Position numbers and translations under genes: made by a program. Source: Flectonema sp. DT1601 (lineage: Eukaryota; Euglenozoa; Diplonemea; Diplonemida; Diplonemidae). From it: a stretch of 64,000 nucleotides of DNA. The notes under the pieces are model-generated. The model was not told the origin of the DNA. It searched no databases and saw only the letters and a program-made list of their open reading frames with translations. Position 1 is the stretch's first letter; each line of letters begins with the position of its first letter. This document shows, piece after piece, positions 31,132 to 41,800 of the stretch. The stretch covers positions 520,001 through 584,000 of the forward strand of contig OZ025840.1 in assembly GCA_964019425.1 (NCBI GenBank), read 5' to 3'.

Positions 31132-32712
31132 ATGGATCCCGTCATGCTTGACCAACGGGAAACCATGTTAAGATCAATGGCTGACGGATTGGCAAAGAGA
31201 GAGACAAAGCTGCAAGAAAGGGAATCGCGAAGAGGAAAGAGAGAAGTTAAAAATCCGCTTTGTCCGTATGCTATTGGTGATAAAGTAAGAACCGCAAGGG
31301 AGATTACCTTTACATCGGGAAGAACATGTCCTAGGGGAGAAATTGGAACTGTCACAAAGATACCAGGGGATAGACCCGGTACTATTTGCGAGGTCAGAGT
31401 TATAAAAACTGGAGCTCTTTTTGATGCGAAAGAAAGAGACGTTGAGGATCTTTATAATTCGAAATCTCAGAAAACGACACCATCTGAAAACGACAGCGGA
31501 CTCCACGACGAAGTCAGATCACTGAAATTGGAAAACTCAATCCTCCAAAAACTACTCAACCAAAGCGGAGGTGACACATCTCCTTCTGGAATACCTCAAT
31601 CATTAAAGTTACGATGTTGTAATGAACCACACTCTCCTTATTGTAAAGTTACTGGTGAGAGTCATTTTGATAGACAAAGAGAGTTTGAGGAATACCAGTC
31701 TCAAAAGAATGCAAACAGCGTACAAGTTGAACGACAACAGAGAGATGCTGCTGAGTTGAAAGCGAAACAATTAGAGACACAAATGAAATTACAACAGAGA
31801 CAGAGGAAATCTATTATCGGATCGACTAGAGCAGTTCTTATCGGAATTAATTATTATGGTACACCAGAACAGTTAAGACATAGTGTTGATTGTGTTGAAA
31901 ACATGGCAGGTTACTTAGAACGATCCGGTTTTGATTCTGACATCTGTCTCCTGTCAGATGACACACCCGAACGTCTACCCACAAGATCAAATATCATGAA
32001 AGCATTAAAGTGGATGGTCCAAAGCCCTCCTCCAGAATCAGCTTTTTTCTTTCACTTTGTTGGTCACAGTATCCTACCAGAAGACTCAATTGGTGAAGAT
32101 ATCCCTTTTCAGGGAATGGCACCTCTCGATTATCATGAAAACGGTTACATATTCACAGATGAAATAATTTCAATTTTACAAGATCTTCCAAGAGGGTGTA
32201 AAGCAACAGTAATAATGGACACTGTTCCAGGAGGTGCTATTGTTCCGTTACCTTATCGAATAGATCCTAGAACTGTTTCTTTAAGTAGAGGTGCAGCAGA
32301 AATATCTGCTGACGTCCAATGCCTCATAGCGGTACCTCCTAATAAGTCTACCGATCCGTCTCAGCATTTTGGAGTAAGTAACGGACACTTGTCATCCGCT
32401 TTTATCACAGCAATGGGATGGAGACATAGACCAACTCAGTCACAACTTTTAACTGATATTCATGGGCTGTTGTTGCAGCGTCAGATTTCAGAATATCCTT
32501 TTATATTCGCATCTCAGGCGTCATCACCTGAGGATGTTTTCAAATTAGGAATCTTATCAACTATGGAACAGAATAGAAGAGTAAGACATTGGGCAGCAAG
32601 ACTCGAAAAGGAAGAAAGAATCCTAAATGGTGTTGAACTACAAAATCGAATAACTTCGGCAGTTGTGCAACCACCGGCACCGTTACTTCGAACTCGGAAG
32701 AGGGGAACTTAG
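31132..32712 (+). CDS. Metacaspase-like protein lacking the catalytic cysteine
   Basis: A 526-residue intronless protein. Residues about 42-105 form an SH3-like beta domain (PYAIGDKVRTAREITF; GEIGTVTKIPGD). Residues 120-235 are largely coiled coil and Gln/Arg-rich (DAAELKAKQLETQMKLQQRQ). From about 233 onward is a caspase-fold p20 region: STRAVLIGINYYGTPEQLRH, DICLLSDD, FFHFVGHS with the conserved His312, and the Cys strand, which reads ATVIMDTVPGG where active metacaspases have D[CS]CHSG. Val365 thus replaces the nucleophile. The rest retains the family frame (YIFTDEII, SAFITAM). The predicted product is a pseudoprotease acting as scaffold or regulator. Such dead paralogues are known in trypanosomatids; this lineage's function is inference. 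Confidence 0.82.
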   Translation: MDPVMLDQRETMLRSMADGLAKRETKLQERESRRGKREVKNPLCPYAIGDKVRTAREITFTSGRTCPRGEIGTVTKIPGDRPGTICEVRVIKTGALFDAKERDVEDLYNSKSQKTTPSENDSGLHDEVRSLKLENSILQKLLNQSGGDTSPSGIPQSLKLRCCNEPHSPYCKVTGESHFDRQREFEEYQSQKNANSVQVERQQRDAAELKAKQLETQMKLQQRQRKSIIGSTRAVLIGINYYGTPEQLRHSVDCVENMAGYLERSGFDSDICLLSDDTPERLPTRSNIMKALKWMVQSPPPESAFFFHFVGHSILPEDSIGEDIPFQGMAPLDYHENGYIFTDEIISILQDLPRGCKATVIMDTVPGGAIVPLPYRIDPRTVSLSRGAAEISADVQCLIAVPPNKSTDPSQHFGVSNGHLSSAFITAMGWRHRPTQSQLLTDIHGLLLQRQISEYPFIFASQASSPEDVFKLGILSTMEQNRRVRHWAARLEKEERILNGVELQNRITSAVVQPPAPLLRTRKRGT

Positions 32713-33360
32713 TATGTTTTTTAAAGTAGGCTTGACTATTTTAATCCAAGGCTGCACAGCACAGCACATGGATACGTATGTTACATAGCAGGATGATCAA
32801 TGCCAACGATGGCTATCAATGTTTGCGTACCTCCCCCCCTGGTTTAAGAATGCAGTATCAAATTACCCCCTACACGACCTCTCTTAGATGGGTGTTGGTT
32901 CGTTTATTCATGCTTTCCTTTATCTTTAAAAATCCCTTCTTTTCGCGCTTTTTTTTCTGTCTTAACTTCTCGCGAATTTGCCTCACTGTAGGTATTTCTT
33001 TCTTGCCTTAGATTGTAAGAATTGTTATTGATGAGCTTTGAGCTTTATCGTTTAAGCTTTTTTGGAAGATTTTGTTTTCTATGAAATAATGAGGTAATTC
33101 TGTACTTATTAAAAAAAAAAGAAAAACAAAAATTTTCCCTCTCTTTTTTTTTTTTTTTTTTGTTCAAAATTAGATTGTAATTGTTACTTTAAGTTCCGAA
33201 ATAATTCTTTTGACCTCTCCCCCCATACCGGAAAAAAACGTTTTTTTTCAGATAACGTCTTTCTATGTGTTAGGTTCTTACATACCGTCAACACACCTAC
33301 TTATTTACAGATTACAGTTAAGTTGTTGTTTTGACACAATTATCGTGAGATTATTACAAA
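32713..33360. other. Spacer
   Basis: Mixed sequence at 32713-33000, then A/T runs. Acceptor-like AGs end at 33251 and, more closely, at 33310 (ACTTATTTACAG), 50 bases before the next ATG. No gene recognised. Confidence 0.55.
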
Positions 33361-34689
33361 ATGGACATATCAACAATAAGTCATCTCTTCGACATGTTGG
33401 ATACTCAAAACAGAGGTTCAATAGAAAGGGATGCCGCTCTAAAAGTAATCCGAGAACACATCAGTCCTGGTATGTCAATGTATCAACTTGAGGGTATTTC
33501 TAGACGGATTGATGGAGGTAGTCGACTGTCACTCGATCAGTTTCAGGGATTAATGAGAAGTTGTAGTTTTAACATGACGACGATGGATTTGAATAAGACG
33601 GTGTCGGTAGTTTCTAAAGGACTGCGAGATGCGAGACGAAGGAGATTCCTAATGTTCGCTGACAGTGAAACCGTATCTGGAATTGATCAGGAAGTATTAG
33701 CCTTGCAACTAGCTGGAGGTGTAAAATGCTTATCTCAATATGAAGAAATATACGCTTACGGCATGGATGAAAATTCAACAACCTTATCCAGACCGCAGTT
33801 AGAGAAACTAATGAAAGTGATATCACCAGACCAACCGCTTCAAGAACTTACTGAAATCCTTAAAATCGCTTCTTATGGAATATCTGGGGGTATTGATTTC
33901 ACTGAATTTTTAATTCTAATGAAAGGAGCGAGACTTCCGACGGCATTGTCAGATCAAGTTGCAGCTGTTCGAACGAAACTAGCGATGGGTATCCAGCTTG
34001 ATGATAGTAAAATTAACTGTGAGCAACTAACTATTCTTACAAATCAAAATTTTACTTCACAATACGATTCAATAAAAACTAGTATGGCAGTGACAGAGGC
34101 TCGAGAAAACGATCTCAGGGGATTCAGAGACACGCTGATGACTAATAAACTGAGCCATTCAAACTTAGAAAATGATATGCTCAGAGAGAGAGCTGAAAAT
34201 GCCGAGCGTGCTATGCTTGATGCACAACGGTCGTCTGCTGAACAAGACATACAGAACCAATACCCAGCCATACCAAGAACTTTTAATGATGACAACGACG
34301 GTGATATATATTATACTTCAAGTGCAGCTGTTTCTGATGAGAGTCTCAGAAGTAGAAACCAATCAGTTCAAGAGACTCTGAAACATCTCAGGGAAACTGG
34401 TGATGTTGCTGGTATCGTTTCTCTGGTGGGTGAATGCGCTGATCTATTAACAGATTACGATCATCGATTGACACAAAAAAATGAACAACAAGAAGCTATC
34501 AAGAATAAGCAACCTCAACCAACTTCTCGATTTCGTACATCATCAAAGTCACCAACAGCCACATCACGTCGACCTACCAGAAAAAATAGCGCAGCAAGCT
34601 TAGCAACCCTTGCTGATTCTCACACCACGTTAAGTAGTCTCACTAGGTTGGGGAATGATAAATATAGAGCTTCCCAGAGATGGAAATGA
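33361..34689 (+). CDS. Protein with degenerate EF-hand pairs and coiled coil
   Basis: A 442-residue intronless protein. Residues 1-75 look like a centrin/calmodulin-type EF-hand pair with worn loops (ISHLFDMLDTQNRGSIERDA; RRIDGGSRLSLDQFQGLM). A second pair-like region is at about 130-190 (EIYAYGMDENSTTLSRPQLE; ASYGISGGIDFTEFLILMKG). Canonical acidic loop positions are mostly missing, so calcium binding is doubtful. Residues 230-290 are helical and coiled-coil; the tail is Ser/Thr/Arg-rich (TSRFRTSSKSPTATSRRPTR). Such proteins are common in basal bodies and axonemes, but there is no specific match. Confidence 0.62.
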   Translation: MDISTISHLFDMLDTQNRGSIERDAALKVIREHISPGMSMYQLEGISRRIDGGSRLSLDQFQGLMRSCSFNMTTMDLNKTVSVVSKGLRDARRRRFLMFADSETVSGIDQEVLALQLAGGVKCLSQYEEIYAYGMDENSTTLSRPQLEKLMKVISPDQPLQELTEILKIASYGISGGIDFTEFLILMKGARLPTALSDQVAAVRTKLAMGIQLDDSKINCEQLTILTNQNFTSQYDSIKTSMAVTEARENDLRGFRDTLMTNKLSHSNLENDMLRERAENAERAMLDAQRSSAEQDIQNQYPAIPRTFNDDNDGDIYYTSSAAVSDESLRSRNQSVQETLKHLRETGDVAGIVSLVGECADLLTDYDHRLTQKNEQQEAIKNKQPQPTSRFRTSSKSPTATSRRPTRKNSAASLATLADSHTTLSSLTRLGNDKYRASQRWK

Positions 34690-35093
34690 TTATTTCATTT
34701 TGATTTTGATTTTGTTTTGTTTTGTTGTTCCGTTATTTTCTCGTTTTTTTTTTTTTAAACTTTGTTGTTAGATTATTCCTGTTGTTATTATTATGTTGTG
34801 ATGTTGGTGGTGGTGATGCTGTAATATTTTCCATTTTTCCCCTCTCCAAAATCAGATTTCTTTTTCGCGATTCAAATCTTTGAAAAATCTGCTAAAAATG
34901 GTTGCCTGTTGTATTATGAAAAACAAAAACAAAAACAAAAACGGAAAAACAACAAATAAAAATACCAGCAATAAAAGTGTAAGGAATACGATGAAAAATT
35001 GTAACAGAAATGTTTTGAGAGGTGACGTGAATATGTGCAGGGGGGGTGGCTGCTGTGTTGTCGAGTCCGGTAGTGGGTCGTGCGGGTCACAGG
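34690..35093. other. Spacer
   Basis: T-rich then A-rich (AAACAAAAAC tandem at 34919-34945), followed by a G-rich segment around 35040. No convincing gene; a frame from 34880 ends without a recognisable product and overlaps the next gene in another frame. Confidence 0.5.
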
Positions 35094-36092
35094 ATGGTGA
35101 TAGTCAATGTGGGTACGGAGGAGAGGGACCCGCCGGTCATTTGCACGGTTTTTCCTGTTACCAACTCAACAGTATCAACTCAGTGTGGCTCTACGGAAAG
35201 GTCCGTCATCTACACCGTCAAAAAAAGTAATCGAGTTAGGTACTTTGATTCAGCCTACTCCGTTAGCCTGTCTCGCAGATCCTCAAACTGCCTCGACACA
35301 GCATTCGAGAATTACTACAAACCTTGCTGTGTTATAACTCATGTGAGAACTTTGACTAATTTCCCTTTGTCGGCACTCTCTCCAGCAGGTATAAGGTTGT
35401 ACGACACACCAAATGCTGGAGGTGCGTCAGTCCACTCTGAAGTAATGTCCATCGAGTTGCTTCAGAGAATGTGCAAAGCCACTTTAATTGCAACCGAAAC
35501 AGAAGTTACATACTGGCCTCCCAATGGACCAATTACTGATTACGTGTGTCGTATTGGTTCTACACCTTTTGGTGTTTCGGTGACAAGAGCGTTTCATTAC
35601 AGGGGATCTCAATATTTCACTGACTGTGATGCGGCAACACTTCTAAATAAGAAGTTGCAAGGTGTAATAAATAGTACTACTAATGTTTTGTTTCCTGGAT
35701 TTTCAAAGCAAATACTGCACGTGTGGTGTCAGTCTGATGAAGTTGCTCAAACCGTAAGAAGACAATACAAACGATTGTCTTCAGTAGTCAGAGCAAACAC
35801 CATCGTAATCTTAACTGTGTGTGATGCTGTTTGGATTTATAAAGAAAAGAGGACTTCAGAAAAGAAGCCATCTATGCCTAAGGTAATTAGACCATTCGTT
35901 AGGAGAGATCCAAACTCGAGAAAATCGAAAAAACGTCGAGCTCGGTGGGTTCGAAAACAAATCGCAAACTCAATCCTCACTTGTATTGCTATGATAATGT
36001 ACTCAGGAATGTTATGGCAGGCTTGGTTGATGCTCTGTACCAATGACGCACAGCTACCATCTTCAGGAGATCGTTGTGTATTTCTCACGTAG
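35094..36092 (+). CDS. Unrecognised protein with C-terminal membrane segment
   Basis: About 332 residues. The central part (about 95-245) looks like one globular domain with ordered motifs: LSPAGIRLYDTPNAGGASVH, SEVMSIELLQRM, TEVTYWPPNGPITDYVCRIG, VSVTRAFHYRG, then a helix followed by TIVILTVCDAVWIYKE. The YWPPxGPxTDY motif and the double SVTRA strand suggest a conserved protist family that I cannot name; a nuclease-like fold is conceivable. The C terminus is very basic (RKSKKRRARWVRKQ), followed by a hydrophobic stretch (SILTCIAMIMYSGMLWQAWL) and a short Cys-containing tail, so it may be tail-anchored. The start is uncertain: ATG 35094 directly follows CACAG at 35092, but the frame is open upstream to 35046. 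Confidence 0.6.
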   Translation: MVIVNVGTEERDPPVICTVFPVTNSTVSTQCGSTERSVIYTVKKSNRVRYFDSAYSVSLSRRSSNCLDTAFENYYKPCCVITHVRTLTNFPLSALSPAGIRLYDTPNAGGASVHSEVMSIELLQRMCKATLIATETEVTYWPPNGPITDYVCRIGSTPFGVSVTRAFHYRGSQYFTDCDAATLLNKKLQGVINSTTNVLFPGFSKQILHVWCQSDEVAQTVRRQYKRLSSVVRANTIVILTVCDAVWIYKEKRTSEKKPSMPKVIRPFVRRDPNSRKSKKRRARWVRKQIANSILTCIAMIMYSGMLWQAWLMLCTNDAQLPSSGDRCVFLT

Positions 36093-36747
36093 TAAGGATT
36101 CACTTCTGTCTATTTACCAACCCGTTAACGTGGTCTCCAGTGGCATTATTTGCAGTCATTTACTACGCGCTGCCGCTGACAGTCAAGATTGTTTGAGAGA
36201 TTATTGTTCCTTTTGAGATTGATAGTAGTATTATCAATTTATCCCCCCTTACCGTACTAACTCTTGTTGCTCAAAGAAAAAAAAAAAAAAAGAAGCAATT
36301 CATTTATTTATTCTATTTTCTTTTTTAAAAATTACCCTATTTGAAAAACATCAGTATGCTGCTCAGTAGTTATTCAAATTCACCTGACTATGAGCTATTC
36401 TGCATTTGCTTCCTCTATTCTTTTTTAAAATTTTTTTTTTCTTCTTTTCCCCCTTTCGAAATTATACTAATAAATATCTGAATGAAAGCCACATCTTTAA
36501 TTGCTTTTATTTTTATAGTTTCTTTCATGTAGGTTCTCTGCAGCTCGGTTTTCGGCGCCTTCCTCGTACTATTTTTCTAACCTGAAAGAGTGAAGGCGAC
36601 AATTCTTGAGAAGCGAGTCACGTTAATTTTAGAATAGTTTTGAAAAAGTGTTTTTGTTGTAGTACTTATTTTTTTTTTTTGTATTTTTCTCTCAAGAACA
36701 AAAAACATATCATCGATAGTAATGTTCCGTGTAATCCTCTATTCAAA
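36093..36747. other. Spacer
   Basis: A run at 36276-36290, T-rich tracts near 36430 and 36670. The acceptor TTTTTCTCTCAAG ends at 36696, 51 bases upstream of the next start. No gene seen. Confidence 0.55.
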
Positions 36748-38664
36748 ATGACTTCAACAACGTCACCAGATGAATGCCAGCTAAGCGCCATGGGAATGGA
36801 TGAAATATCTGATCCAACGAACTTTGCCAACAGATACGACTACGAAGCCTATCTCAGTGGTTTTTTAAATTGTACACAAGAGACTCACGAATCAGAACGA
36901 GAATTGTATGTTCAGCAACTGGAAAAACGAAAATTAATAAAAAATATGTCACCAATGGAATGGACGCGTCACTCTGAAGTAGTATTAGTTCCCCTTCGGT
37001 ATAATGCAACTGTCGGTCATACAAAAAAATTAGACCGACTTGATAAATCTAATGTAATTTTTGATTCCAACGGCAAACTCATTCAACAAAAAAAACTTCG
37101 TCCGATAAAACGAACTCGTGAGATTTCACCAATTGGAAGCAACACCAGTTCTGTTAAGAATATGAAAACTAAGAATAGTTTGAAAATTGAACACAATGAT
37201 CAAACGACTACTTCACAACGGAGTGGTTCATCGACACCGTTCGATGAAAGTAGTGAACTGAATACTTTATACGGTGTTGGGTTAGAGTATATCTCTTTAC
37301 TACTAAAATCAGATCCAGTTAAAAAGAGAATGATTGAATCACTGCAGCCTCCGGAAGACCTAACCAAGTCGTTGGAACTTCTCGAAGTCCTCACCTCAGG
37401 AAAACCAATTATAAACTTATACCCAATAACTGATAAATACAATACTGATAAACTTAACAAGAATCGAATCAGAAAAAGCATAAATGAAATCAGAAATTTG
37501 CAATCAGAAAATACATCAAAAGAAACACCACTAATGGTAATCACCTTAGCTGCGTGTATTCTAAGCTTACAGTCGCTAACACCGAAACATATTGATAAAG
37601 AAAAGGACAATAACAAATCTCAAGTGAATCCTTTTTTATTAAAGTTTTTGAGGGATATTCACATTTACACAGACATTACTGATGATGACTTAATGGTGTG
37701 TCTTCACGGATACATTTCATTGCTACCTCTTGAATTGACGTCAACTGCAGCAACTGTCGACAGTCAAATGTTTCAGCTTCAAATCTTAGGACAAATTTCC
37801 GATCCCTGCATTGATATCAAAGAATTCAAATCTAAAGTCAGGAATCTTGCAAAGGTTAGAGAAGTACCAAAACACACAGCCGAACAGAATCTTAAAAAAA
37901 TTCAAGAAACTGAAAAAGGTTCAATTGGCCTTATTAGATTATTGCAATGCGTGATGCAGCCACCTCAGTTGGGAAGAACTGTGAGAAGAGTCGTGAGTAA
38001 GATAGAAAAGAATATGAAAAGTATGCTAGAAGTACGCGCAGACAGATCTAAAGAACTTGACGAACTTCACGTTGCTGAAATCCGAAGTATATTCAAACTT
38101 GCTCATCGATGTTCCGACGTTGATACTCATCCAGTTACTTTATCCAGAGAAAAGTTTCGCAGTATAGTAAATCCAAGTTCTATGTCAGTCGATGACGTTG
38201 ATCATGTATTCAGTGCTCATCTAAGTGAGGGAGCAACAGAAATGACATTAGAGAATTTCATCAACATCTTAAAATCTCTTTACCCTCCGTTTAGTGCTGC
38301 TCCAGGTGAGTCTGTTGAACTCAAGCGAACTCGCGGTGTCAACGAATCAATCGGAGCTATGTCAAAGCAACTTCGTAAAACAGCAGTCCATCGGATCACT
38401 CTTCCAGCGAATGTTACGTCTAAAATTCAACAAGTTAGACAGACCCAGCGAATGGAACGCTTAACTGAACTAACTGGGCGAGTTAAACAAATGCAGCGTC
38501 TCAAAGACGCAAATAAAGAAAGTTTATCTCAAGCTTCTTCTCAAACTGTTGGTAAAAGTTTATACAAGACTATGTTGAGAGCCCTACTCAGAGAAGCAAA
38601 AATGGCTGAAGAAGTTGACAAGGATCAATCGACACCTTTCGTAGGAGGTGTCAAGCTTGACTGA
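36748..38664 (+). CDS. Unrecognised helical protein
   Basis: A 638-residue intronless protein starting MTSTTSPDECQLSAMGMDEI; the longer frame upstream to 36640 reads through the T run and acceptor and is rejected. It is largely helical. A basic Ser/Lys linker lies at about 110-160 (KKLRPIKRTREISPIGSNTS). Residues about 455-515 contain an EF-hand-like pair with poor loops (HRCSDVDTHPVTLSREKFRS; VFSAHLSEGATEMTLENFIN). The C-terminal 100 residues are a basic coiled-coil region (QQVRQTQRMERLTELTGRVK). The combination is typical of ciliary or basal-body structural proteins, but no homologue is recognised. Confidence 0.65.
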   Translation: MTSTTSPDECQLSAMGMDEISDPTNFANRYDYEAYLSGFLNCTQETHESERELYVQQLEKRKLIKNMSPMEWTRHSEVVLVPLRYNATVGHTKKLDRLDKSNVIFDSNGKLIQQKKLRPIKRTREISPIGSNTSSVKNMKTKNSLKIEHNDQTTTSQRSGSSTPFDESSELNTLYGVGLEYISLLLKSDPVKKRMIESLQPPEDLTKSLELLEVLTSGKPIINLYPITDKYNTDKLNKNRIRKSINEIRNLQSENTSKETPLMVITLAACILSLQSLTPKHIDKEKDNNKSQVNPFLLKFLRDIHIYTDITDDDLMVCLHGYISLLPLELTSTAATVDSQMFQLQILGQISDPCIDIKEFKSKVRNLAKVREVPKHTAEQNLKKIQETEKGSIGLIRLLQCVMQPPQLGRTVRRVVSKIEKNMKSMLEVRADRSKELDELHVAEIRSIFKLAHRCSDVDTHPVTLSREKFRSIVNPSSMSVDDVDHVFSAHLSEGATEMTLENFINILKSLYPPFSAAPGESVELKRTRGVNESIGAMSKQLRKTAVHRITLPANVTSKIQQVRQTQRMERLTELTGRVKQMQRLKDANKESLSQASSQTVGKSLYKTMLRALLREAKMAEEVDKDQSTPFVGGVKLD

Positions 38665-38886
38665 AATAATCAGTTTATTGTACCAAGGTTTATTGCTTTT
38701 ATTTTTTGTTATTGTTATGCTTTACGCCCAAACATGACACTTTGTCTCTTTTCAGAGATAGTGTAGTTATTCTGAAGAATGGATTTCTGGTTAGTGTTGG
38801 TTGGTTATTTATGTTATGTTTCCTATAGGCGTACACCCCTCTCCTCTTCCCTTGCCATACCAAGTCCGTAATGTAACGTTGTAGCA

Positions 38887-41800
38887 ATGCCGGTCGTAGC
38901 TTTTGATATTGGTTCCCAAACATCCCGGGCTGTTATTAGCAATGGTCAAAAAATTCTCACCGACCCAGCTGAGGTTGCTTCTCAGGTGGCAATGACTGAT
39001 CAATTGCTTGTTGGAAAAGCTGCTCAAAAAGAACTTGAAACTCGACACTTGAATGTGTATAGACACCACATTAGTGATTTACGTGGTAGGAAAAGAGTAA
39101 AACTCGTACACACAGATGGCACTAAAGAGATTGATCCAGAGTTGGCATTAGCAGTGGTGATGAGAAAAGTTTATCACACCACAACTAAGAAAGCTCTTTC
39201 AATGTCTAGCTGTCATATTGTTAGAGATCAGGTACTACCAGTTGCGATAACAATTCCTGTTGCATTGACGTCGGTTGAGATCAGTCGACTGAAGATTGCA
39301 GCAAAGTTAGCTGGACTTCCCAAACCAGTAGTGATTCCATCACCAATTGCGATTGCACAACACTATGTCGTAAAGAGTAAAAGTTCTTCGAGACCTTCCA
39401 CTGTTTTAGTTGTAGACTGCGGTCATAACTTTACATCCGCTTCTTCTGTTGATATTTCTGATTTGCGAACAGGTCCAAAGATTATCTGCTCTCGTGCTAT
39501 ACGAATGGCAGGAAGTGCAATGAATGACTCTCTACAGCTATTTATTAAACCAACTCTTGATTCTGCTTCAGTTCGATGCCATCCTGTACTCATTCAGAAT
39601 GCTGTTGAGAGAGTTAAGAAAGATTTATCGAGTTTACGAGAAGCTACTCTGTCTGCGAAGTCTGTTAACATAAACATAACAAGAAGTGAGTTGCGAAATT
39701 CTGTCGAAGGAACCCTTTCAGAGATTAGATCATTAGTACAAACTGTTTTAAAAAGAACACCCCAACCCATCCGAAATGCAATACTAGCTGGTGGTTGTGG
39801 CCGAATGCAATGCATTAAAGACATAATCACAACTGGAGGAGGTACTGGCACGACCTTGACCCTCGAAGTAACCGACTACGATAGCACTAACGTACAAGGA
39901 GCTGCCTGCTGGTTAGAAGCCTATGGGTTTGTTTTTTTATTTTTATTTCATCGAAAAGCCAATAAAATAGTACAAAGAGAGCAATGATAAAAAACAAAAC
40001 ATCACAGAGAACAGTCAACAGAAGGCATTCCTTCTGAAGCCACGTCGTTTCGCTATTTTTGCACATCTGACACCACTAAAGAAGTTACAGAACTTTTCAC
40101 GAAAGATGCAGATGAAAACCTCCCTCCGGTATGTATAACTTTTGTGTAACTTTTTTTTTTGTTTTTTTTTTAAAACAGAGTTGATTGTTGTCAAAAAAAA
40201 AGAAAAAAAAAAAACTAAAATAAACACACACAGCAAACCTCATGTTTATTCCAACAACTTCGATGTGAAGTTAACGAAAAACTTCCAAGTTATAATGTAT
40301 GTTTTTCTTCTCCTCCATCACCGACAAAAGTCGGAGACATCAGTACTAACTATAAATCATTATAAAATAAATCGGTATAAAAATTAATTAAAAAAAAAAC
40401 CAGACATTGACAGCTTCACGATCATGGCATAATAAACGTCACGCAACAGCAGCTCCTGTGGATGCTACTGGATTGGTTGTATCGGATGTCAATTCAGAAC
40501 ATGCTTATTATACCTGTGTGTCAATGGGACCTCCTGAAAGTAATAGAGAAGAGTTCGAAACTGGATCTAATATGTATCTCTCAACCACTAGTGAGATCTC
40601 GTCAAGGACAACGATCCCATTAATAAGCAGTGAAATAGTTTGTGATAATGGCAAGGCATACAAAGCTTTAGAAGATGCACTGCAAGCTGTAGATGACGAG
40701 AGTAGGTTTATTCAAGATTTATCTGAAGCGCGTAACTTGTTAGACGCTGCGATCATTCGAATTGACGACATAGAAGACAGCGATCCTACGACTCTTCCTA
40801 CTTGGTTGGGATATGAGGGTCTTTTAAAAATAGCTGATGAATACCTAGCAGGGGATTTAACAGTTGAAAAGCCCCTCTCTCTGTGTGCTGAGTTGGCTGA
40901 GAATCTTGACGCTGTGGCTGACGTCCTCGAAACTAAAGAATTCGAAACCCTTTCTGACAATCACTTTAGAGATGTTCACGCATCTATTTTGAATGCTTTA
41001 AGTCAAATTAATAAAGTTCCATCGGGAGCATGTGTTCCTTCTAGAGCGGACGCAAAGCCGCCAAGTAAACGAACTGCTGCTGCAAGTTCTTCAAAAAGCC
41101 GATCTCGGACGAAGGACACACGTCCTCACTCACCAATTAATGGAACTAACTCCCCTAGACAGAGAGGTGCTAAGAAAACAACTTTTGAAATGCCAAAACA
41201 AGCACCCTCACCGCACTCTGCTAAGCGACGAGGTTCAACTTTTGATATTGTCGATTTGGTAGAGACGGAACCGCCTGTGATTACTTCACCCACTGAAACT
41301 AAGAAACATACTAAAGAGAAAGATATCAAATCACCGACTTACAAGTCTGACAGAAAACGAGGTACTCTTCCTCACTCTTCGGAGACTGAGAATGGTTCTT
41401 CGAGTAAGAAACTTCCTCCAAAACGAGAACCAGATCTCAGTAGTAGTGTTAAAGATATAAAATCTCCAACTAAAGGAGACCGACGTCGAGGATCTATCCA
41501 ATCGGGTGACGTTGAGAACGGTTCGTCGACTAAAAAACTTCCAAAACCAGAACTAGAATCCAACACCACGAAAACTATCAACAAGCGTCGAGGATCTCTT
41601 CCGACTGCGGATATTGAAAATGATAAGACGTCTGGGAAGCAACTTCCCAGAAGATCATCTCCTCCTCAACATGAGTTATCATCCAGCGTGAAATCACCCA
41701 GTTATAGAAATGATAAAGGAAGACTCTCTCTTCAACAAGATCAGAATAAAGAATCAATTCCTGTTGCTGATACTGAGAATCTTTCAAAACCAGTCTCTGA

